Assembly: GCA_017561145.1 (NCBI GenBank)
Contig: JAFZDO010000018.1
Span: 1 to 56,227, forward strand
Reading direction: 5' to 3'
Length of the DNA: 56,227 nucleotides
Source: Clostridia bacterium
GTDB taxonomy: Bacteria > Bacillota > Clostridia > Oscillospirales > CAG-382
This document shows, piece after piece, positions 35,709 through 45,215 of the stretch. Position 1 is the stretch's first letter. Each line of letters opens with the position of its first letter. Position numbers and translations under genes: made by a program. Below the pieces are notes generated by a model. It was given only the letters and a program-made list of their open reading frames with translations. It had not been told where the DNA came from and made no database searches.

Positions 35709-36305
35709 ATGGAAGACTACAAGAGAATTATTGCTAACAATATCACAGAATTGCGCAAGGCGGTACCGCTTACACAAGCCGAGCTTGCCGAAAAATTGAA
35801 CTATTCAGACAAGGCGGTTTCGAAATGGGAGCGTGGGGAATCAATACCCGACGTTATCGTTTTGAAGCAGCTTGCAGATCTGTTCGGCGTTACGGTTGAT
35901 TATCTGCTGGAAGAGGTGCATTCGCTTAAATCGACAGCGCATAGCGTGCCGCGCCAGCAAAAAAAGAACCGTATGCTTATCGCATCGCTAAGCTGTATGC
36001 TCGTCTTTTTGATCGCGACTGTTGTCTACGTTCCTATCATGCTTGCTACCGAAATAACGGGGCTTTGGATCATTTTTGTATACTGCGTTCCTGTTTGCGC
36101 CATACTCCTTATAATTTTTAACACTATGTGGGGCAGGAAAAAGCTTAATTTTCTTTATATTACGGTGCTTGTCTGGAGTGCGCTTGTTTGCATTTACCTT
36201 GCGATCGGCGATTACGGCTATTGGCCCATCTTCCTTATCGGCATCCCCGGACAGATCATTATCGTTCTTTGGTCGGGCATTAAGGCAAAGATATTCAAGA
36301 AATAA
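35709..36305 (+). CDS. XRE-family HTH regulator with C-terminal membrane domain
   Basis: Residues 5-68 are a Cro/C1-type helix-turn-helix (TQAELAEKLNYSDKAVSKWERGESIPDV, then LKQLADLFGVTVDYLL). A basic linker (PRQQKKNR) leads into about four membrane helices (residues 87-192), so the DNA-binding part would be tethered at the inner membrane face. The 198-residue architecture is common among Clostridia regulators thought to sense membrane or envelope state; the signal is unknown. It has a strong promoter and interleaved inverted repeats 80-120 nt upstream, which suggests autoregulation. The divergent SGNH hydrolase is a possible second target. It ends at a bidirectional terminator. Confidence 0.9.
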   Translation: MEDYKRIIANNITELRKAVPLTQAELAEKLNYSDKAVSKWERGESIPDVIVLKQLADLFGVTVDYLLEEVHSLKSTAHSVPRQQKKNRMLIASLSCMLVFLIATVVYVPIMLATEITGLWIIFVYCVPVCAILLIIFNTMWGRKKLNFLYITVLVWSALVCIYLAIGDYGYWPIFLIGIPGQIIIVLWSGIKAKIFKK

Positions 36306-36308
36306 AAT

Positions 36309-36340
36309 AAGGGACAGAGGTTTTTCCTCTGTCCCTTTCG
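36309..36340. terminator. Bidirectional terminator between the XRE regulator and folD
   Basis: AAGGGACAGAGG (36309-36320), TTTTT loop, CCTCTGTCCCTT (36326-36337). It also ends the long minus-strand run that finishes with folD. Confidence 0.92.
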
Positions 36341-36342
36341 TT

Positions 36343-37194
36343 TTAGTCTAAATTAAATCTCATCTTATAAGACGTAAGTGTGTTCTGCATAAGGATCGCG
36401 ATAGTCATCGGGCCTACACCGCCGGGTACGGGGGTGATATAGGATGCCTTTTCGGCGCAGGTATCAAAATCAAGGTCGCCCACAAGCTTGTCGCCGACAC
36501 GGTTTATACCGACGTCGATAAGCACTGAACCCTCCTTGACCATATCGCCGGTAATCATTTGAGGCTTGCCGACAGCGGCAATCAAAATATCGGCGTTACG
36601 GGTAAACGAAGCAAGGTCCTTTGTGCGCGAGTGGCAAATGGTAACGGTTCCGTTTTCGGCAAGTAAAAGCGCGCCCATAGGCTTGCCGACGATGTTGCTT
36701 CTGCCGACTACCACGCAATTCTTGCCCGAAACCTCGACGTTCGATTCCTTAAGCAAGCGCATTACGCCTGCGGGAGTGCAGGGCTGGAAACGGGGTGCGC
36801 CCGTGAAAAGCTTGCCGACGTTATAAGCGTGGAACGCATCGACGTCCTTATCGGGATGTATTGCCTCAATGACCTTGTCGGGGTCGATATGCTTGGGGAC
36901 GGGCATCTGAACGAGAATGCCGTCGACAGATTCGTCCTTGTTGAGGAAATCGATAAGCTCTAAAAGCTTTTCTTCGGTTTCGTCAGCAGAAAGAAGATAT
37001 TCAAGGCTTGTGATGCCGACCGCTTCGCAAGCTCTTTTTTTGTTGCGTACGTAAACTGCGCTTGCAGGGTCGTCACCTACAAGAATAACTGCAAGGCAGG
37101 GTGCGCGTAAGCCGCTTGCGGTAATTGATTTGATTTCTTCGGCGGTTTCCGCCTTGCATTTTGCGGATATTGCTTTTCCGTCGATAAGGTTCAT
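36343..37194 (-). CDS. folD: Methylenetetrahydrofolate dehydrogenase/cyclohydrolase FolD
   Basis: Bifunctional NADP-linked enzyme that interconverts 5,10-methylene- and 10-formyl-tetrahydrofolate. Seen: YVRNKKRACEAVGI with the catalytic Tyr/Lys, the first signature DGILVQMPVPKHID, DVDAFH, and the second signature NCVVVGRSNIVGKPMGALL with the NADP-binding loop. It ends with VDVGINRVG and TPVPGGVGPMTIA. Length is 283 residues, as usual. GGAGG lies within the last codons of the upstream lgt gene, and the start is three bases after the lgt stop, so the two are coupled. Last gene of the long minus-strand run. Confidence 0.97.
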   Translation of the reverse strand: MNLIDGKAISAKCKAETAEEIKSITASGLRAPCLAVILVGDDPASAVYVRNKKRACEAVGITSLEYLLSADETEEKLLELIDFLNKDESVDGILVQMPVPKHIDPDKVIEAIHPDKDVDAFHAYNVGKLFTGAPRFQPCTPAGVMRLLKESNVEVSGKNCVVVGRSNIVGKPMGALLLAENGTVTICHSRTKDLASFTRNADILIAAVGKPQMITGDMVKEGSVLIDVGINRVGDKLVGDLDFDTCAEKASYITPVPGGVGPMTIAILMQNTLTSYKMRFNLD

Positions 37195-37197
37195 ATT

Positions 37198-38256
37198 TTA
37201 TTCCTCCGTGGGTTCTTCCTCGATATCCTCGGCATCGCCGTCGAGCATATCCTGTTCTTTTAAGGTTTCTTCGTCGTCTTCGTCGATCTCTTCGGTTTCT
37301 TCGATCTCGTCTGCTTCTTCTGCTTCGTCGATTTCGGCGCAAGCGTCGGAATTCAACTGATCCTGTTCGGTTGCGAGAGCGATCTTGATAGATTCAAACG
37401 AGGACTTGTATTCGGTCATTTCGAGCTTTTCTTCTTTATATCTTCTGTAAAGAACGATCTCGCCGATGATTGCGGCGATAACGCAGGCGATACCTACGAA
37501 AACCGAGAATTTAAGCTCGCCTACGATATAAAGGCTGTCTGCGCGGAGCGTTTCGATATATGCTCTGCCAAGCCCATACCAGCCGATGTAAGCAAAGAAG
37601 ACCTGACCGTTGAACTTCTTTTTGCGGTAGACGATAAACACGATTATTGCAAGTCCTATAAGGTTCCAGAGCGATTCGTAAAGGAAGGTGGGGTGTACTG
37701 CCGCGGTGCCCATTTTTTGACCGTCAACGATTACGTTATCAAGCTCCATTCTCCAGGGAAGGGTGTCAACGCCCGAGGACCAACCGTATGCTTCTGCGTT
37801 TATAAAGTTGCCCCATCTGCCGATTATCTGACCGAGCATAACTGCAGGTGCAAGCGCATCGAGCATCGAAAGAGAGCTTGTTTTCTTTACCTTGTTATAG
37901 ATAAGCACAGCAATAAGACCGAAAATTATCGCGCCGTATATTGCGATACCGCCGTTTCGGATGTTTATGATATCCAAAAAGCTTTTGTCCTTAAATCTGT
38001 CCCAAGAGGTTACGACGTAAAAGAATCTTGCGCCGACGATCGCGCAGGGAAGCACTATCAGCATAATGTTGAATATCGAATCGCCGATAAAGTCTTCACG
38101 CTTGGTCGCAAAGCGGTAGAACATCAAAAATGCAAATAAAATGCCGGTCGTTATGATTATTCCGTACCATTTGATCTCGACTCCGAAAATCGAAAACGCG
38201 GTACCGTCAAAGTAAAATTCCCATCCGAATCCGGGAAAGGCTACTCTTGTTTCCAT
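37198..38256 (-). CDS. lgt: Prolipoprotein diacylglyceryl transferase with acidic C-terminal extension
   Basis: Adds diacylglycerol to lipoprotein precursors. The classical motif GQIIGRWGNFINAEAYG (near 140) and the late arginine/glutamate motif (GLGRAYIETLRADSLYI) are present with about seven membrane helices over residues 1-265. After helix seven an unusual acidic tail of about 80 residues follows (rich in Glu and Asp, from about 275), which makes the protein longer (352 residues) than typical Lgt. AAAGGA precedes the ATG, which lies four bases after ymfH. A second, divergent Lgt is at 2967-3740. This copy is the better candidate for the housekeeping enzyme. Confidence 0.92.
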   Translation of the reverse strand: METRVAFPGFGWEFYFDGTAFSIFGVEIKWYGIIITTGILFAFLMFYRFATKREDFIGDSIFNIMLIVLPCAIVGARFFYVVTSWDRFKDKSFLDIINIRNGGIAIYGAIIFGLIAVLIYNKVKKTSSLSMLDALAPAVMLGQIIGRWGNFINAEAYGWSSGVDTLPWRMELDNVIVDGQKMGTAAVHPTFLYESLWNLIGLAIIVFIVYRKKKFNGQVFFAYIGWYGLGRAYIETLRADSLYIVGELKFSVFVGIACVIAAIIGEIVLYRRYKEEKLEMTEYKSSFESIKIALATEQDQLNSDACAEIDEAEEADEIEETEEIDEDDEETLKEQDMLDGDAEDIEEEPTEE

Positions 38257-38260
38257 ATGC

Positions 38261-39535
38261 TTATCCTTTCTTAATTACGCTTATAGCACAGTTTGTAAGG
38301 TCGATCGAATCGAGCGCCGCTTTGATCTCATCAAAGGTTATCTCGCGAAGCACCTTCAAGCAATCGAATTCATCATAATTCAAATGAGCGCCTGCCGCCA
38401 AGGACGAAGTGAAATCCTCGTCAGAATCGAAAACGGTGATGCTTTCGGCATAAGCCGCCTTCTTTTCACGAAGGAACTGCTCGGGAGTAAAGAAAACGCT
38501 TTTGCGGTATTCAAGCTCCGTCAATGCTAGCTCCGTTATTTTTTCATATTCGTTACCGCTTCCCGAGATAACAACGTGCGCCGCGTGGCGTGATTGTGTA
38601 TATCCTGCGTAAAAACGCTCGTTAAGCAAGCCGCTTTCATAATTATTGCAGTAAAAATCGCTTGCTCTGCCAAACGTGAGCGAAATTGCGATCCTCATCG
38701 CAAGTGCCTTGCGATAGGCTTCAAGAGTATCGGTCGAATCGGGCGGACATTTAATGCCGATGCAGTAAAGTGCGCTTGCGACAGCCGAATGCTCGATATT
38801 CTGCTCCTTTGCGACCGTAAGCGGCTCGGGTCGGAATACCGTTTCGGGGCGTTTGGCGGATCTGTCGGGGAAATAACGGGTAACCGCGTTTGCTACTCTT
38901 TCAAGGTCGACGATTCCGCAAATACAAAGCGAAAGGTTACTCGGCACGTAAAAATCGTTATATGCTCTGAAAAGCGTTTCCTTCGTGATGTCTTCAATGG
39001 TTTCAAGCGTGCCCGAAACAGGCAATACCGTCGGGTGCGAGAAATAAAGCGATTTGTACATGTTGCGCGTTACGGTCGAGATGGGAATGTCCTCGTACAT
39101 CGTTATTTCGCGCGCGATTATTTTGCGTTCCTTATCTACCGATTCATCGCTGAAATGAACGCTCGATACCGATTTAAGCAAAACGTCGAGGTTTTCATAA
39201 AAATTATCGGTGCAGGAAAAGTAATAGCAGGTGTTTTCAAACGAGGTAGCGGCATTGGCATTTCCGCCGAATTTATCGAAATCCAAAAAGGAATCGCTTC
39301 CGTCCTCGTTTTCGAACATTTTATGCTCTAAAAAGTGCGCGGTACCTGCGGGCAGGGTGAAAATTTTGCCGTCTTTTTTATATTCTGTGTCGGCACCGCC
39401 GAAATTACAGCAAATTGCCGCGTGAAACGACGGCGAAGCCTTGGGAACGACGGTTATTTTAAATCCGTTTTCAAGCGTTAAAAAGTAATATTTTTCTTTT
39501 AGCTCTTTATTTTCAACTGTTATAAAGCTATTCAT
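38261..39535 (-). CDS. ymfH: M16 metallopeptidase, YmfH-like (catalytic partner)
   Basis: Pitrilysin/M16-type zinc peptidase. The inverted zinc motif HxxEH is present in GTAHFLEHKMFE (near 69-80), with the downstream glutamate region (REITMYEDIP). In Bacillus, YmfF and YmfH are adjacent M16 proteins linked by genetics to elongation factor P modification. The frame opens at 39601, but GGAGG 5 nt before ATG 39535-39533 (MNSFITVENKELKEKYY) gives 424 residues, fitting the family. It overlaps the end of ymfF by eight bases. The physiological substrate is unknown. Confidence 0.88.
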   Translation of the reverse strand: MNSFITVENKELKEKYYFLTLENGFKITVVPKASPSFHAAICCNFGGADTEYKKDGKIFTLPAGTAHFLEHKMFENEDGSDSFLDFDKFGGNANAATSFENTCYYFSCTDNFYENLDVLLKSVSSVHFSDESVDKERKIIAREITMYEDIPISTVTRNMYKSLYFSHPTVLPVSGTLETIEDITKETLFRAYNDFYVPSNLSLCICGIVDLERVANAVTRYFPDRSAKRPETVFRPEPLTVAKEQNIEHSAVASALYCIGIKCPPDSTDTLEAYRKALAMRIAISLTFGRASDFYCNNYESGLLNERFYAGYTQSRHAAHVVISGSGNEYEKITELALTELEYRKSVFFTPEQFLREKKAAYAESITVFDSDEDFTSSLAAGAHLNYDEFDCLKVLREITFDEIKAALDSIDLTNCAISVIKKG

Positions 39536-40796
39536 TTGCACCTCCGAGCACGTAAACAAGTTCGGGGGTGACGCTATTTGCAAAGCTGATGACCTCGTCA
39601 CGGGTTATAGCCGTTATATGCTTGATCTTTTCCTCGACAGAGGTCGCATCCGCATTGATTATCTGCGAAAGCAGATAGCCGTTTATCGAATTAAGGTCGG
39701 CTTCAAAGCTTTTAAGCGCGCGTATTATCGAATTTTTTGCGTTTGTCAGATCGTCGTCGCTGAAGCAGCCGCTTTTCATACTCTCGACCTCTTTTAAAAT
39801 AGCGTCGGTCGCCTTATCTTCAAAGCCCTGCTCAAGTCCGCAGGAAACGAAGATAACGTTCTTTCTTGCGGCAGGATATGACGAGCAATAATAGCAAAGC
39901 CCTTCCTTTTCGCGTACGTTCATAAAAAGCTTGCTTGCGGGTGATCCGCCGAAAATTTCATCGTAAACGGTAAGTATTGCGCGTTTTTTTGCGGTGTCGG
40001 CAGGTTCGGTGGCAAAGCCGAGGATAAGAACGGTCTGTTCCATTTCCATTTCCTCGGAAACACGCAAAATTTCGCCGCAGTGCTTATGGATGACGGGCGA
40101 AGGAAGCTTGTTTTCGCGAGGGGTGAAATTAAGATGCGCTTTAACGCATTCTTGCACGTATTCGAAATCCGCCTCGCCTGCATAGGTGATGAATACGGGT
40201 GCGATTTCGACGATGCTACGGTGGAATTTCAGAAGCTGTTCGCCGTCAAGGGCGAGAACACGCTCGGTTTCGCCGCCCGCATCGACCGCAAACGGCTCGT
40301 TCTTGCACATTATCTGCCTTGCACGGAGCATTGCGAACGCAGGCTTGTTTTCGATAAGCGACTCTATTTCCTCGACAAGACAAGCCTTTTCGGTTTCGAC
40401 GTTGCGTTCGGGAAAAATTCCGTTTTCAAGATGAGGGTTGAAAATCGCGTCACCGAGCAATTGCGTTGCGCGGAAAAGCACCCTTTCACCGTCAAAGGCA
40501 AAGGAATCGGCAATCGTGTTGATCTCAAGTCTGACGAGCAAAAGCTCACCGCTTCGCTGAACGTATGCATCAAGACCCAAGGCATAAAGCTCGTCCTTGA
40601 TGACCGAAAAGGATTGCATGGTTTTATAGCTTCCGGTCGATAGGGACAAAAGGTTTGTCAAAAGTGAATATCCCGATGCCGTTTCAACGTCCAACGGTAC
40701 GGCAAAAGAAACCGTCATTACGGCGGATTTGAACTTTTCGGTTTTACACGCGGCAAGGTATACACCTTCGCCAAGCTTGCTTGTTTTTATATTCAT
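39528..40796 (-). CDS. ymfF: M16-like protein without zinc motif, YmfF-like
   Basis: Non-catalytic partner of the M16 pair. It aligns in length and fold with pitrilysin halves (422 residues; VSFAVPLDVETASGYSLLTNLLSLS where the active enzymes carry HxxEH; MNVREKEGLCYYCSSYP near 300, the substrate-arginine/tyrosine region). The missing HxxEH is expected for YmfF, which is thought to complement YmfH. It lies eight bases after nagB. Pairing with ymfH in overlapping order supports the call. A processing-peptidase-like heterodimer is inferred. Confidence 0.85.
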   Translation of the reverse strand: MNIKTSKLGEGVYLAACKTEKFKSAVMTVSFAVPLDVETASGYSLLTNLLSLSTGSYKTMQSFSVIKDELYALGLDAYVQRSGELLLVRLEINTIADSFAFDGERVLFRATQLLGDAIFNPHLENGIFPERNVETEKACLVEEIESLIENKPAFAMLRARQIMCKNEPFAVDAGGETERVLALDGEQLLKFHRSIVEIAPVFITYAGEADFEYVQECVKAHLNFTPRENKLPSPVIHKHCGEILRVSEEMEMEQTVLILGFATEPADTAKKRAILTVYDEIFGGSPASKLFMNVREKEGLCYYCSSYPAARKNVIFVSCGLEQGFEDKATDAILKEVESMKSGCFSDDDLTNAKNSIIRALKSFEADLNSINGYLLSQIINADATSVEEKIKHITAITRDEVISFANSVTPELVYVLGGANE

Positions 40797-40804
40797 TCGT
40801 GTCC

Positions 40805-41572
40805 TTAGATAAGCGATGCGCTGTCGGCATCAAGATAAAGCTTTGCGTTGTTATGTCTGCGGAGAATGGTTGCGGGGCATTCCTCGTTGACTTCGCCGTT
40901 GATGGTGCGGTTAACTGCGTTTGCCTTGGTCTTTGCGGGGACGATACAGAAAACGCTTTCTGCCGCAACGAGTGTGGGGATGGTAAGAGTAAGTGCATAT
41001 TCGGGTACGTCGGAAAGCTGCTTGAAGCAACCGTCGTTTACCTGCTGCATACGGCAGGTTTCGTCGAGCGAAACGACCTTAACTACCTTTTCATCGTTGA
41101 AATCCGCAACGTGGGGATCGTTAAAGGCGATATGACCGTTTTCGCCGATACCCATAATGATTATATCGCATTTGTTTGCGGTAAGAAGTGCGGAATAGCG
41201 CTCGCATTCTGCTTCGGGATCCTTTGCGGTGCAATCGATATAATCAACCGATGCAAAGGGAACGCGACCGAAAATAGCGTTTTTAAGGAAGTTGCCGAAG
41301 CCCTGAGGAGCATCTGCGGGAAGACCGATATATTCGTCCATGTGGAACGCGTGGATCTTCGACCAATCGATCGTTTTATCGTTGATAAGCGAAGCAAGAA
41401 AATCGTTTTGGCTGGGTGCCGCCGCGAAGATCATGTTGATCTCGCCCTTTTCCTTTATCTGGCGGTTGATCTCCGCCGCCGCCTCGCGTGCGGAATATTC
41501 TCCCATTTCTGCTCTGGTTTCAAATGCAAGATAGTCAAGCTTGTCGATTTTGCCTTGTTTGATAATTGCCAT
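40805..41572 (-). CDS. nagB: Glucosamine-6-phosphate deaminase NagB
   Basis: Converts glucosamine-6-phosphate to fructose-6-phosphate and ammonia. Seen: the acid-base Asp in FHMDEYIGLP, and GIGENGHIAFNDP with the catalytic Glu-His pair. It is 255 residues long, near the usual 240-265, and lacks the C-terminal allosteric extension of the E. coli enzyme. GAGGTAAG precedes the ATG and the start is six bases after the nagA stop. With nagA it forms the amino-sugar catabolic pair fed by GlcNAc from wall turnover or diet. Confidence 0.95.
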   Translation of the reverse strand: MAIIKQGKIDKLDYLAFETRAEMGEYSAREAAAEINRQIKEKGEINMIFAAAPSQNDFLASLINDKTIDWSKIHAFHMDEYIGLPADAPQGFGNFLKNAIFGRVPFASVDYIDCTAKDPEAECERYSALLTANKCDIIIMGIGENGHIAFNDPHVADFNDEKVVKVVSLDETCRMQQVNDGCFKQLSDVPEYALTLTIPTLVAAESVFCIVPAKTKANAVNRTINGEVNEECPATILRRHNNAKLYLDADSASLI

Positions 41573-41578
41573 AATTTC

Positions 41579-42718
41579 TTACCTCGTATAAATATATTTA
41601 CCGCCCGAAACAACCGAATAAACGTTTATTTCGTCGTCGAATACAGTGAAGTCGGCACGCTTGCCGATCGAAATTTCGCCTCTGTCGGTCATACCGATCA
41701 TTTTTGCGGGGGTGGTTGACATCATCCTTACCGCGTCTTCAAGCGTTGCGCCTGCTTTTATTGCGTTACGGACAAGTCTGTCTGTTGTTGCGACCGAGCC
41801 TGCAAAGGCTTCGCCGCCCGGCATCTTTGCAACGCCGTCCTCGATATAGCATTCCTGTCCGTTTGTGAGCGAGCCGAGAATGGTTTTGCCCTCTGTCATA
41901 CCTGCGCCGCGCATCGCATCGGTAACGAGTGCGCATTTGTCGACGCCCTTTGCGCGGAAAACGTATCCGAGCATCGAATGGGGAAGATGCTTGCCGTCGC
42001 AGATGACCTCGACGGTAAGCTCGTCGATCATATATCCGCTTTCGATCATACCGGGATAACGGTAACCGCGGTTTCTTGTCAATGCGCTCATACCGCTGTA
42101 AAAGTGTGTCAAATGGTTATATCCGTGTCCGACCGCCTCGAGCACCTGCTCGTAAAGTGCATCGGAATGTCCCATCGAAGCGCAAATGCCGCGCTTTTCA
42201 AGCTCGTCGCCGAGTGCAAGCGCACCGTCAAGCTCGGGAGCGACAGACCAGCGTGCGATCAGATCGCCGCCTATATCAAGTATCTTTTCGTAATGGCTCT
42301 TTTCGGGATTCTTTAAGTATTTGGGGTCTTGTGCGCCCGCTTGCTTGGACGAGAAATAAGGTCCTTCAAGGTGCATTCCGTAGAACATGCCTCCAAAGGT
42401 TTCGTCCTTTTGGGCTTCTCTTAAAATATTGAAGGAGTCAAAGAGCTCCTCATCGGGGCATGTGAGTGTTGTCGGCAGGAAGGTTGCGGTACCGTGCGAG
42501 GAATGAAGCCTTGCCGCGCCTAAAAACGCTTCAAGCGTGCCGTCCATAAAATCGTGACCGCCGCCGCCGTGTACGTGGATGTCGATAAAGCCGGGTGAAA
42601 TATAAAGCTCGCTTTCAACATCTGCTTCGACAATATCGGTTATAATACCGTTTTCATAAAAGACCTTGCCGTTGATAATACCGTTTGGAGTAATAATTCT
42701 GCCCGAAATTTCTTTCAT
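41579..42718 (-). CDS. nagA: N-acetylglucosamine-6-phosphate deacetylase NagA
   Basis: Amidohydrolase that releases acetate from GlcNAc-6-phosphate. Seen: metal histidines in GFIDIHVHGGGGHDFMDG, the substrate/metal Glu in GMHLEGPYFSSKQAGAQ, GHSDA, HFYSGMSALTRNRG, and the catalytic Asp in LVTDAMRGAG. The frame opens at 42757, but ATG 42718-42716 (MKEISGRIITPNG) with AAGGGG upstream is the likely start, giving 379 residues. It is thirteen bases after ispF. Expected cytoplasmic. Confidence 0.95.
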   Translation of the reverse strand: MKEISGRIITPNGIINGKVFYENGIITDIVEADVESELYISPGFIDIHVHGGGGHDFMDGTLEAFLGAARLHSSHGTATFLPTTLTCPDEELFDSFNILREAQKDETFGGMFYGMHLEGPYFSSKQAGAQDPKYLKNPEKSHYEKILDIGGDLIARWSVAPELDGALALGDELEKRGICASMGHSDALYEQVLEAVGHGYNHLTHFYSGMSALTRNRGYRYPGMIESGYMIDELTVEVICDGKHLPHSMLGYVFRAKGVDKCALVTDAMRGAGMTEGKTILGSLTNGQECYIEDGVAKMPGGEAFAGSVATTDRLVRNAIKAGATLEDAVRMMSTTPAKMIGMTDRGEISIGKRADFTVFDDEINVYSVVSGGKYIYTR

Positions 42719-42731
42719 AATCAAAAACCCC

Positions 42732-43205
42732 TTATTTTGTAATAAGCGCAACCGCAATTGCGGCTATGCCTTCTTTTCTGCCCGTAAAGCCAAGCCCTTC
42801 CTCGGTCGTGGCTTTGATACCGACCTGACCGATTTCTATTTTCAGCGAGTCGGCAATGTTTTTTCGAATATCGTCGATATGCGGTGCGAATTTCGGCGCT
42901 TGCGCGATTATCGTAGCGTCGACGTTATTTATCGTATATCCCGACGAGCGGAGAATATTTCCGACCTCGGCAAGAAGAATTTGCGAATTTATATCCTTGA
43001 ATTTGTTGTCGTTATCGGGAAAATGCTTTCCGATATCGCCCAACGCGGCTGCGCCCAAAAGCGCGTCGCATATTGCGTGTGTGAGCACGTCGGCATCCGA
43101 ATGGCCCAAAAGACCGTAATTATATTCGATCTCCTTGCCGCCCACTATTAACTTTCTGCCCTCGACAAGGCGGTGAACGTCATATCCTTGACCGATCCTT
43201 ATCAT
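42732..43205 (-). CDS. ispF: 2-C-methyl-D-erythritol 2,4-cyclodiphosphate synthase IspF
   Basis: Fifth enzyme of the MEP isoprenoid pathway; a zinc-dependent trimer. The metal site GYDVHRL at the start, [33 protein letters not shown] and the C-terminal [21 protein letters not shown] match the family across all 157 residues. Its ATG overlaps the ispD stop by four bases (ATGA), so the two are coupled. Confidence 0.97.
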   Translation of the reverse strand: MIRIGQGYDVHRLVEGRKLIVGGKEIEYNYGLLGHSDADVLTHAICDALLGAAALGDIGKHFPDNDNKFKDINSQILLAEVGNILRSSGYTINNVDATIIAQAPKFAPHIDDIRKNIADSLKIEIGQVGIKATTEEGLGFTGRKEGIAAIAVALITK

Positions 43206-43891
43206 ATGAATGCCTCTCTTCTTTTCATTAAAAGCTCTGCTATGGGAACGTCGTCGGGCGACGTCAGCTTCATATTAACGCCGTCGACCTTGATATAGCT
43301 TACCTCCACTCCGATCTCCTCCAAAACCGAGGTTTCATCCGTGAAGGACGAGATATCGCCCAGTGCATTCCTTGCGTGGAGATAAAGCGATTTTTTGAAG
43401 CATTGCGGAGTTTGTACCGCAAAAAGGTTTGCCCTTTCGGGCGTAGAAACAAAACCCGTCAGCGGGTCCTTGTGCTTTACCGTGTCGGTAACGGGCGAGC
43501 AAACGCAAGCCGCGCCGTGAAAGCTCGCTTCCTTAACCGTTTCGTCGATCATTTTTGCCGTAACGAAGGGACGCGCGCAATCGTGGGTGCAAATAATTTC
43601 GCACTCCTTGGATGCACAGCTGATTCCGTTTGCGACCGATTCGGCACGCGTCGCCCCGCCGCGCGTGAAGGTTATCGGCTTTGCGATATTACCTGCCAAC
43701 GCGCGTAGCGAAGCTTCGTTATCCTCGGAGCAAACGACAACTATCTCGCTGACGCAAGAGCGGTCGAATGCTTCGAGGACGTATTCAAATAAAGTTTTGC
43801 CCAAAATTTCGATATTGGGCTTCGATATGCCGCCCATTCGGTTGCCGCTTCCTGCGGCAGCGATAACGGCACAAGCTTTTTTAACACACAT
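43202..43891 (-). CDS. ispD: 2-C-methyl-D-erythritol 4-phosphate cytidylyltransferase IspD
   Basis: Third enzyme of the MEP pathway; makes CDP-methylerythritol. The nucleotide-binding N-terminus [14 protein letters not shown], the [14 protein letters not shown] loop, THDCARPFV, the SPVTDTVK strand and the FTDETSVLE segment identify it. Length is 229 residues. It overlaps ispF by four bases and lies 44 nt after the oxidoreductase gamma gene. An internal promoter in that gap was not evident. Confidence 0.96.
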   Translation of the reverse strand: MCVKKACAVIAAAGSGNRMGGISKPNIEILGKTLFEYVLEAFDRSCVSEIVVVCSEDNEASLRALAGNIAKPITFTRGGATRAESVANGISCASKECEIICTHDCARPFVTAKMIDETVKEASFHGAACVCSPVTDTVKHKDPLTGFVSTPERANLFAVQTPQCFKKSLYLHARNALGDISSFTDETSVLEEIGVEVSYIKVDGVNMKLTSPDDVPIAELLMKRREAFI

Positions 43892-43935
43892 ATCAACAGT
43901 ATCTTTCTGAAACTGAAAATATATTTTGCTCTGCT

Positions 43936-44469
43936 TTAGCCCTCGTAGTTATAGCCCATTGCGAGAGCCTTTGCGTTAAGCTCGCCAAGCTCGGGCTTTG
44001 CCTTGGGTGCAGACGCCTTGATGCAGTCCATAAAGTAATCGTAATCGTAAAGACCGGTCTTCTTGATGAGATAACCGAGGATAATTACGTTTGCGAGCTT
44101 GGGAAATCCTGCGTCGTTTGCCATTTGTGTTGCGGGGATATAGCAAGCGTTAACGTCATCTCTGGAGGTCTTAACGTCGATAAGCGCGCTGTCGATAACG
44201 ATAGTGCCGCCGACAGCAACTCTGCCTTCAAACTTAAGAAGCGAGGGCTTGTTCATTGCGATAAGGATATCGGGGGTGGTTACGAGAGGGGAACCGATGG
44301 GCTCGTCATCGATATTGACCGAGCAGTTACAGGTACCGCCGCGCATTTCGGGGCCGTAAGAGGGGAGCCAGCTTACCTGCTTGTCCGCCTTCATACCTGC
44401 GAGAACCAATTGCTTGCCGGCGAAAAGGATACCCTGTCCGCCGAATCCTGCTAAAAGAATTGCACTCAT
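43936..44469 (-). CDS. 2-oxoacid:ferredoxin oxidoreductase, gamma subunit
   Basis: Gamma subunit of a four-subunit 2-oxoacid:acceptor oxidoreductase. ILLAGFGGQGILFAGKQL at the start and SWLPSYGPEMRGGTCNCSV are hallmarks of the POR/KOR gamma family. Length is 177 residues. It overlaps the beta-subunit gene by four bases and ends the cluster ATPase - ferredoxin - alpha - beta - gamma. Substrate preference (branched-chain 2-oxoacids or 2-oxoglutarate) cannot be set from this subunit. Confidence 0.93.
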   Translation of the reverse strand: MSAILLAGFGGQGILFAGKQLVLAGMKADKQVSWLPSYGPEMRGGTCNCSVNIDDEPIGSPLVTTPDILIAMNKPSLLKFEGRVAVGGTIVIDSALIDVKTSRDDVNACYIPATQMANDAGFPKLANVIILGYLIKKTGLYDYDYFMDCIKASAPKAKPELGELNAKALAMGYNYEG

Positions 44470-45215
44470 TTTGTTTCCTCCTTGCTTACGTCCTTGTAAA
44501 CGCCCAACGGATAGTGAGCCATCATGTTCTCACGAAGCCATTCAAGCGATTTTTCGGGAGAAAGTCCCCAGTTGGTGGGGCAGGTGGAGAGAACCTCGAT
44601 GATAGAAAGGCCTTTTTTGTTCTTTTGCATTTCGAAGCCCTTCTTAATAGCTGCCTTCGCCTTGCGGATGTTGGGAACACAGTCAACCGAAACGCGTTCT
44701 GCATAAGCAACGCCGTCAAGGGTGCTTACCATTTCGCAAACGCGGATGGGGTTACCCTGAATTTCCTTGATTCTGCCGTAAGGAGAGGTTGTGGAAACCT
44801 GACCGAGCAGAGTTGTGGGCGCCATCTGGCCGCCGGTCATACCGTAAATTGCATTATTTACGAAGATAATAGTGATGTTTTCGCCTCTTGCGCCAACGTG
44901 AACGGTTTCTGCGGTACCGATTGCGGCAAGGTCGCCGTCCCCCTGATAGGTGAATACGGTAAGGTCGGGGTTAGCGCGCTTTACGCCGGTTGCAACAGCG
45001 GGTGCTCTGCCGTGGGGAGCTTCGATCATATCGCAATTGAAGTAATTATATGCGAAAACCGAGCAACCAACGGGTGCGATACCAACGGTGGTGTCTTCAA
45101 CGCCAAGCTCGTCGATAACTTCGGCAACGAGGCGGTGGATTATACCGTGAGTACAGCCGGGGCAGTAGTGAAAGGGGGTATCTGTAAGCGCATGCGGCTT
45201 TTCAAAAACGGTCAT
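44466..45215 (-). CDS. 2-oxoacid:ferredoxin oxidoreductase, TPP-binding beta subunit
   Basis: Binds thiamine diphosphate. The start FHYCPGCTHGIIHR has the CPGCGH-like motif of the family, and the TPP site is GDGDLAAIGTAETVHVGARGENITIIFVNN (GDG ... NN). Length is 249 residues. It overlaps both neighbours (one base with alpha, four with gamma), so the three are translated as a unit. Proximal cysteines for extra Fe-S binding are few, as in VorA/KorB types that rely on a separate ferredoxin subunit. Confidence 0.94.
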   Translation of the reverse strand: MTVFEKPHALTDTPFHYCPGCTHGIIHRLVAEVIDELGVEDTTVGIAPVGCSVFAYNYFNCDMIEAPHGRAPAVATGVKRANPDLTVFTYQGDGDLAAIGTAETVHVGARGENITIIFVNNAIYGMTGGQMAPTTLLGQVSTTSPYGRIKEIQGNPIRVCEMVSTLDGVAYAERVSVDCVPNIRKAKAAIKKGFEMQKNKKGLSIIEVLSTCPTNWGLSPEKSLEWLRENMMAHYPLGVYKDVSKEETK

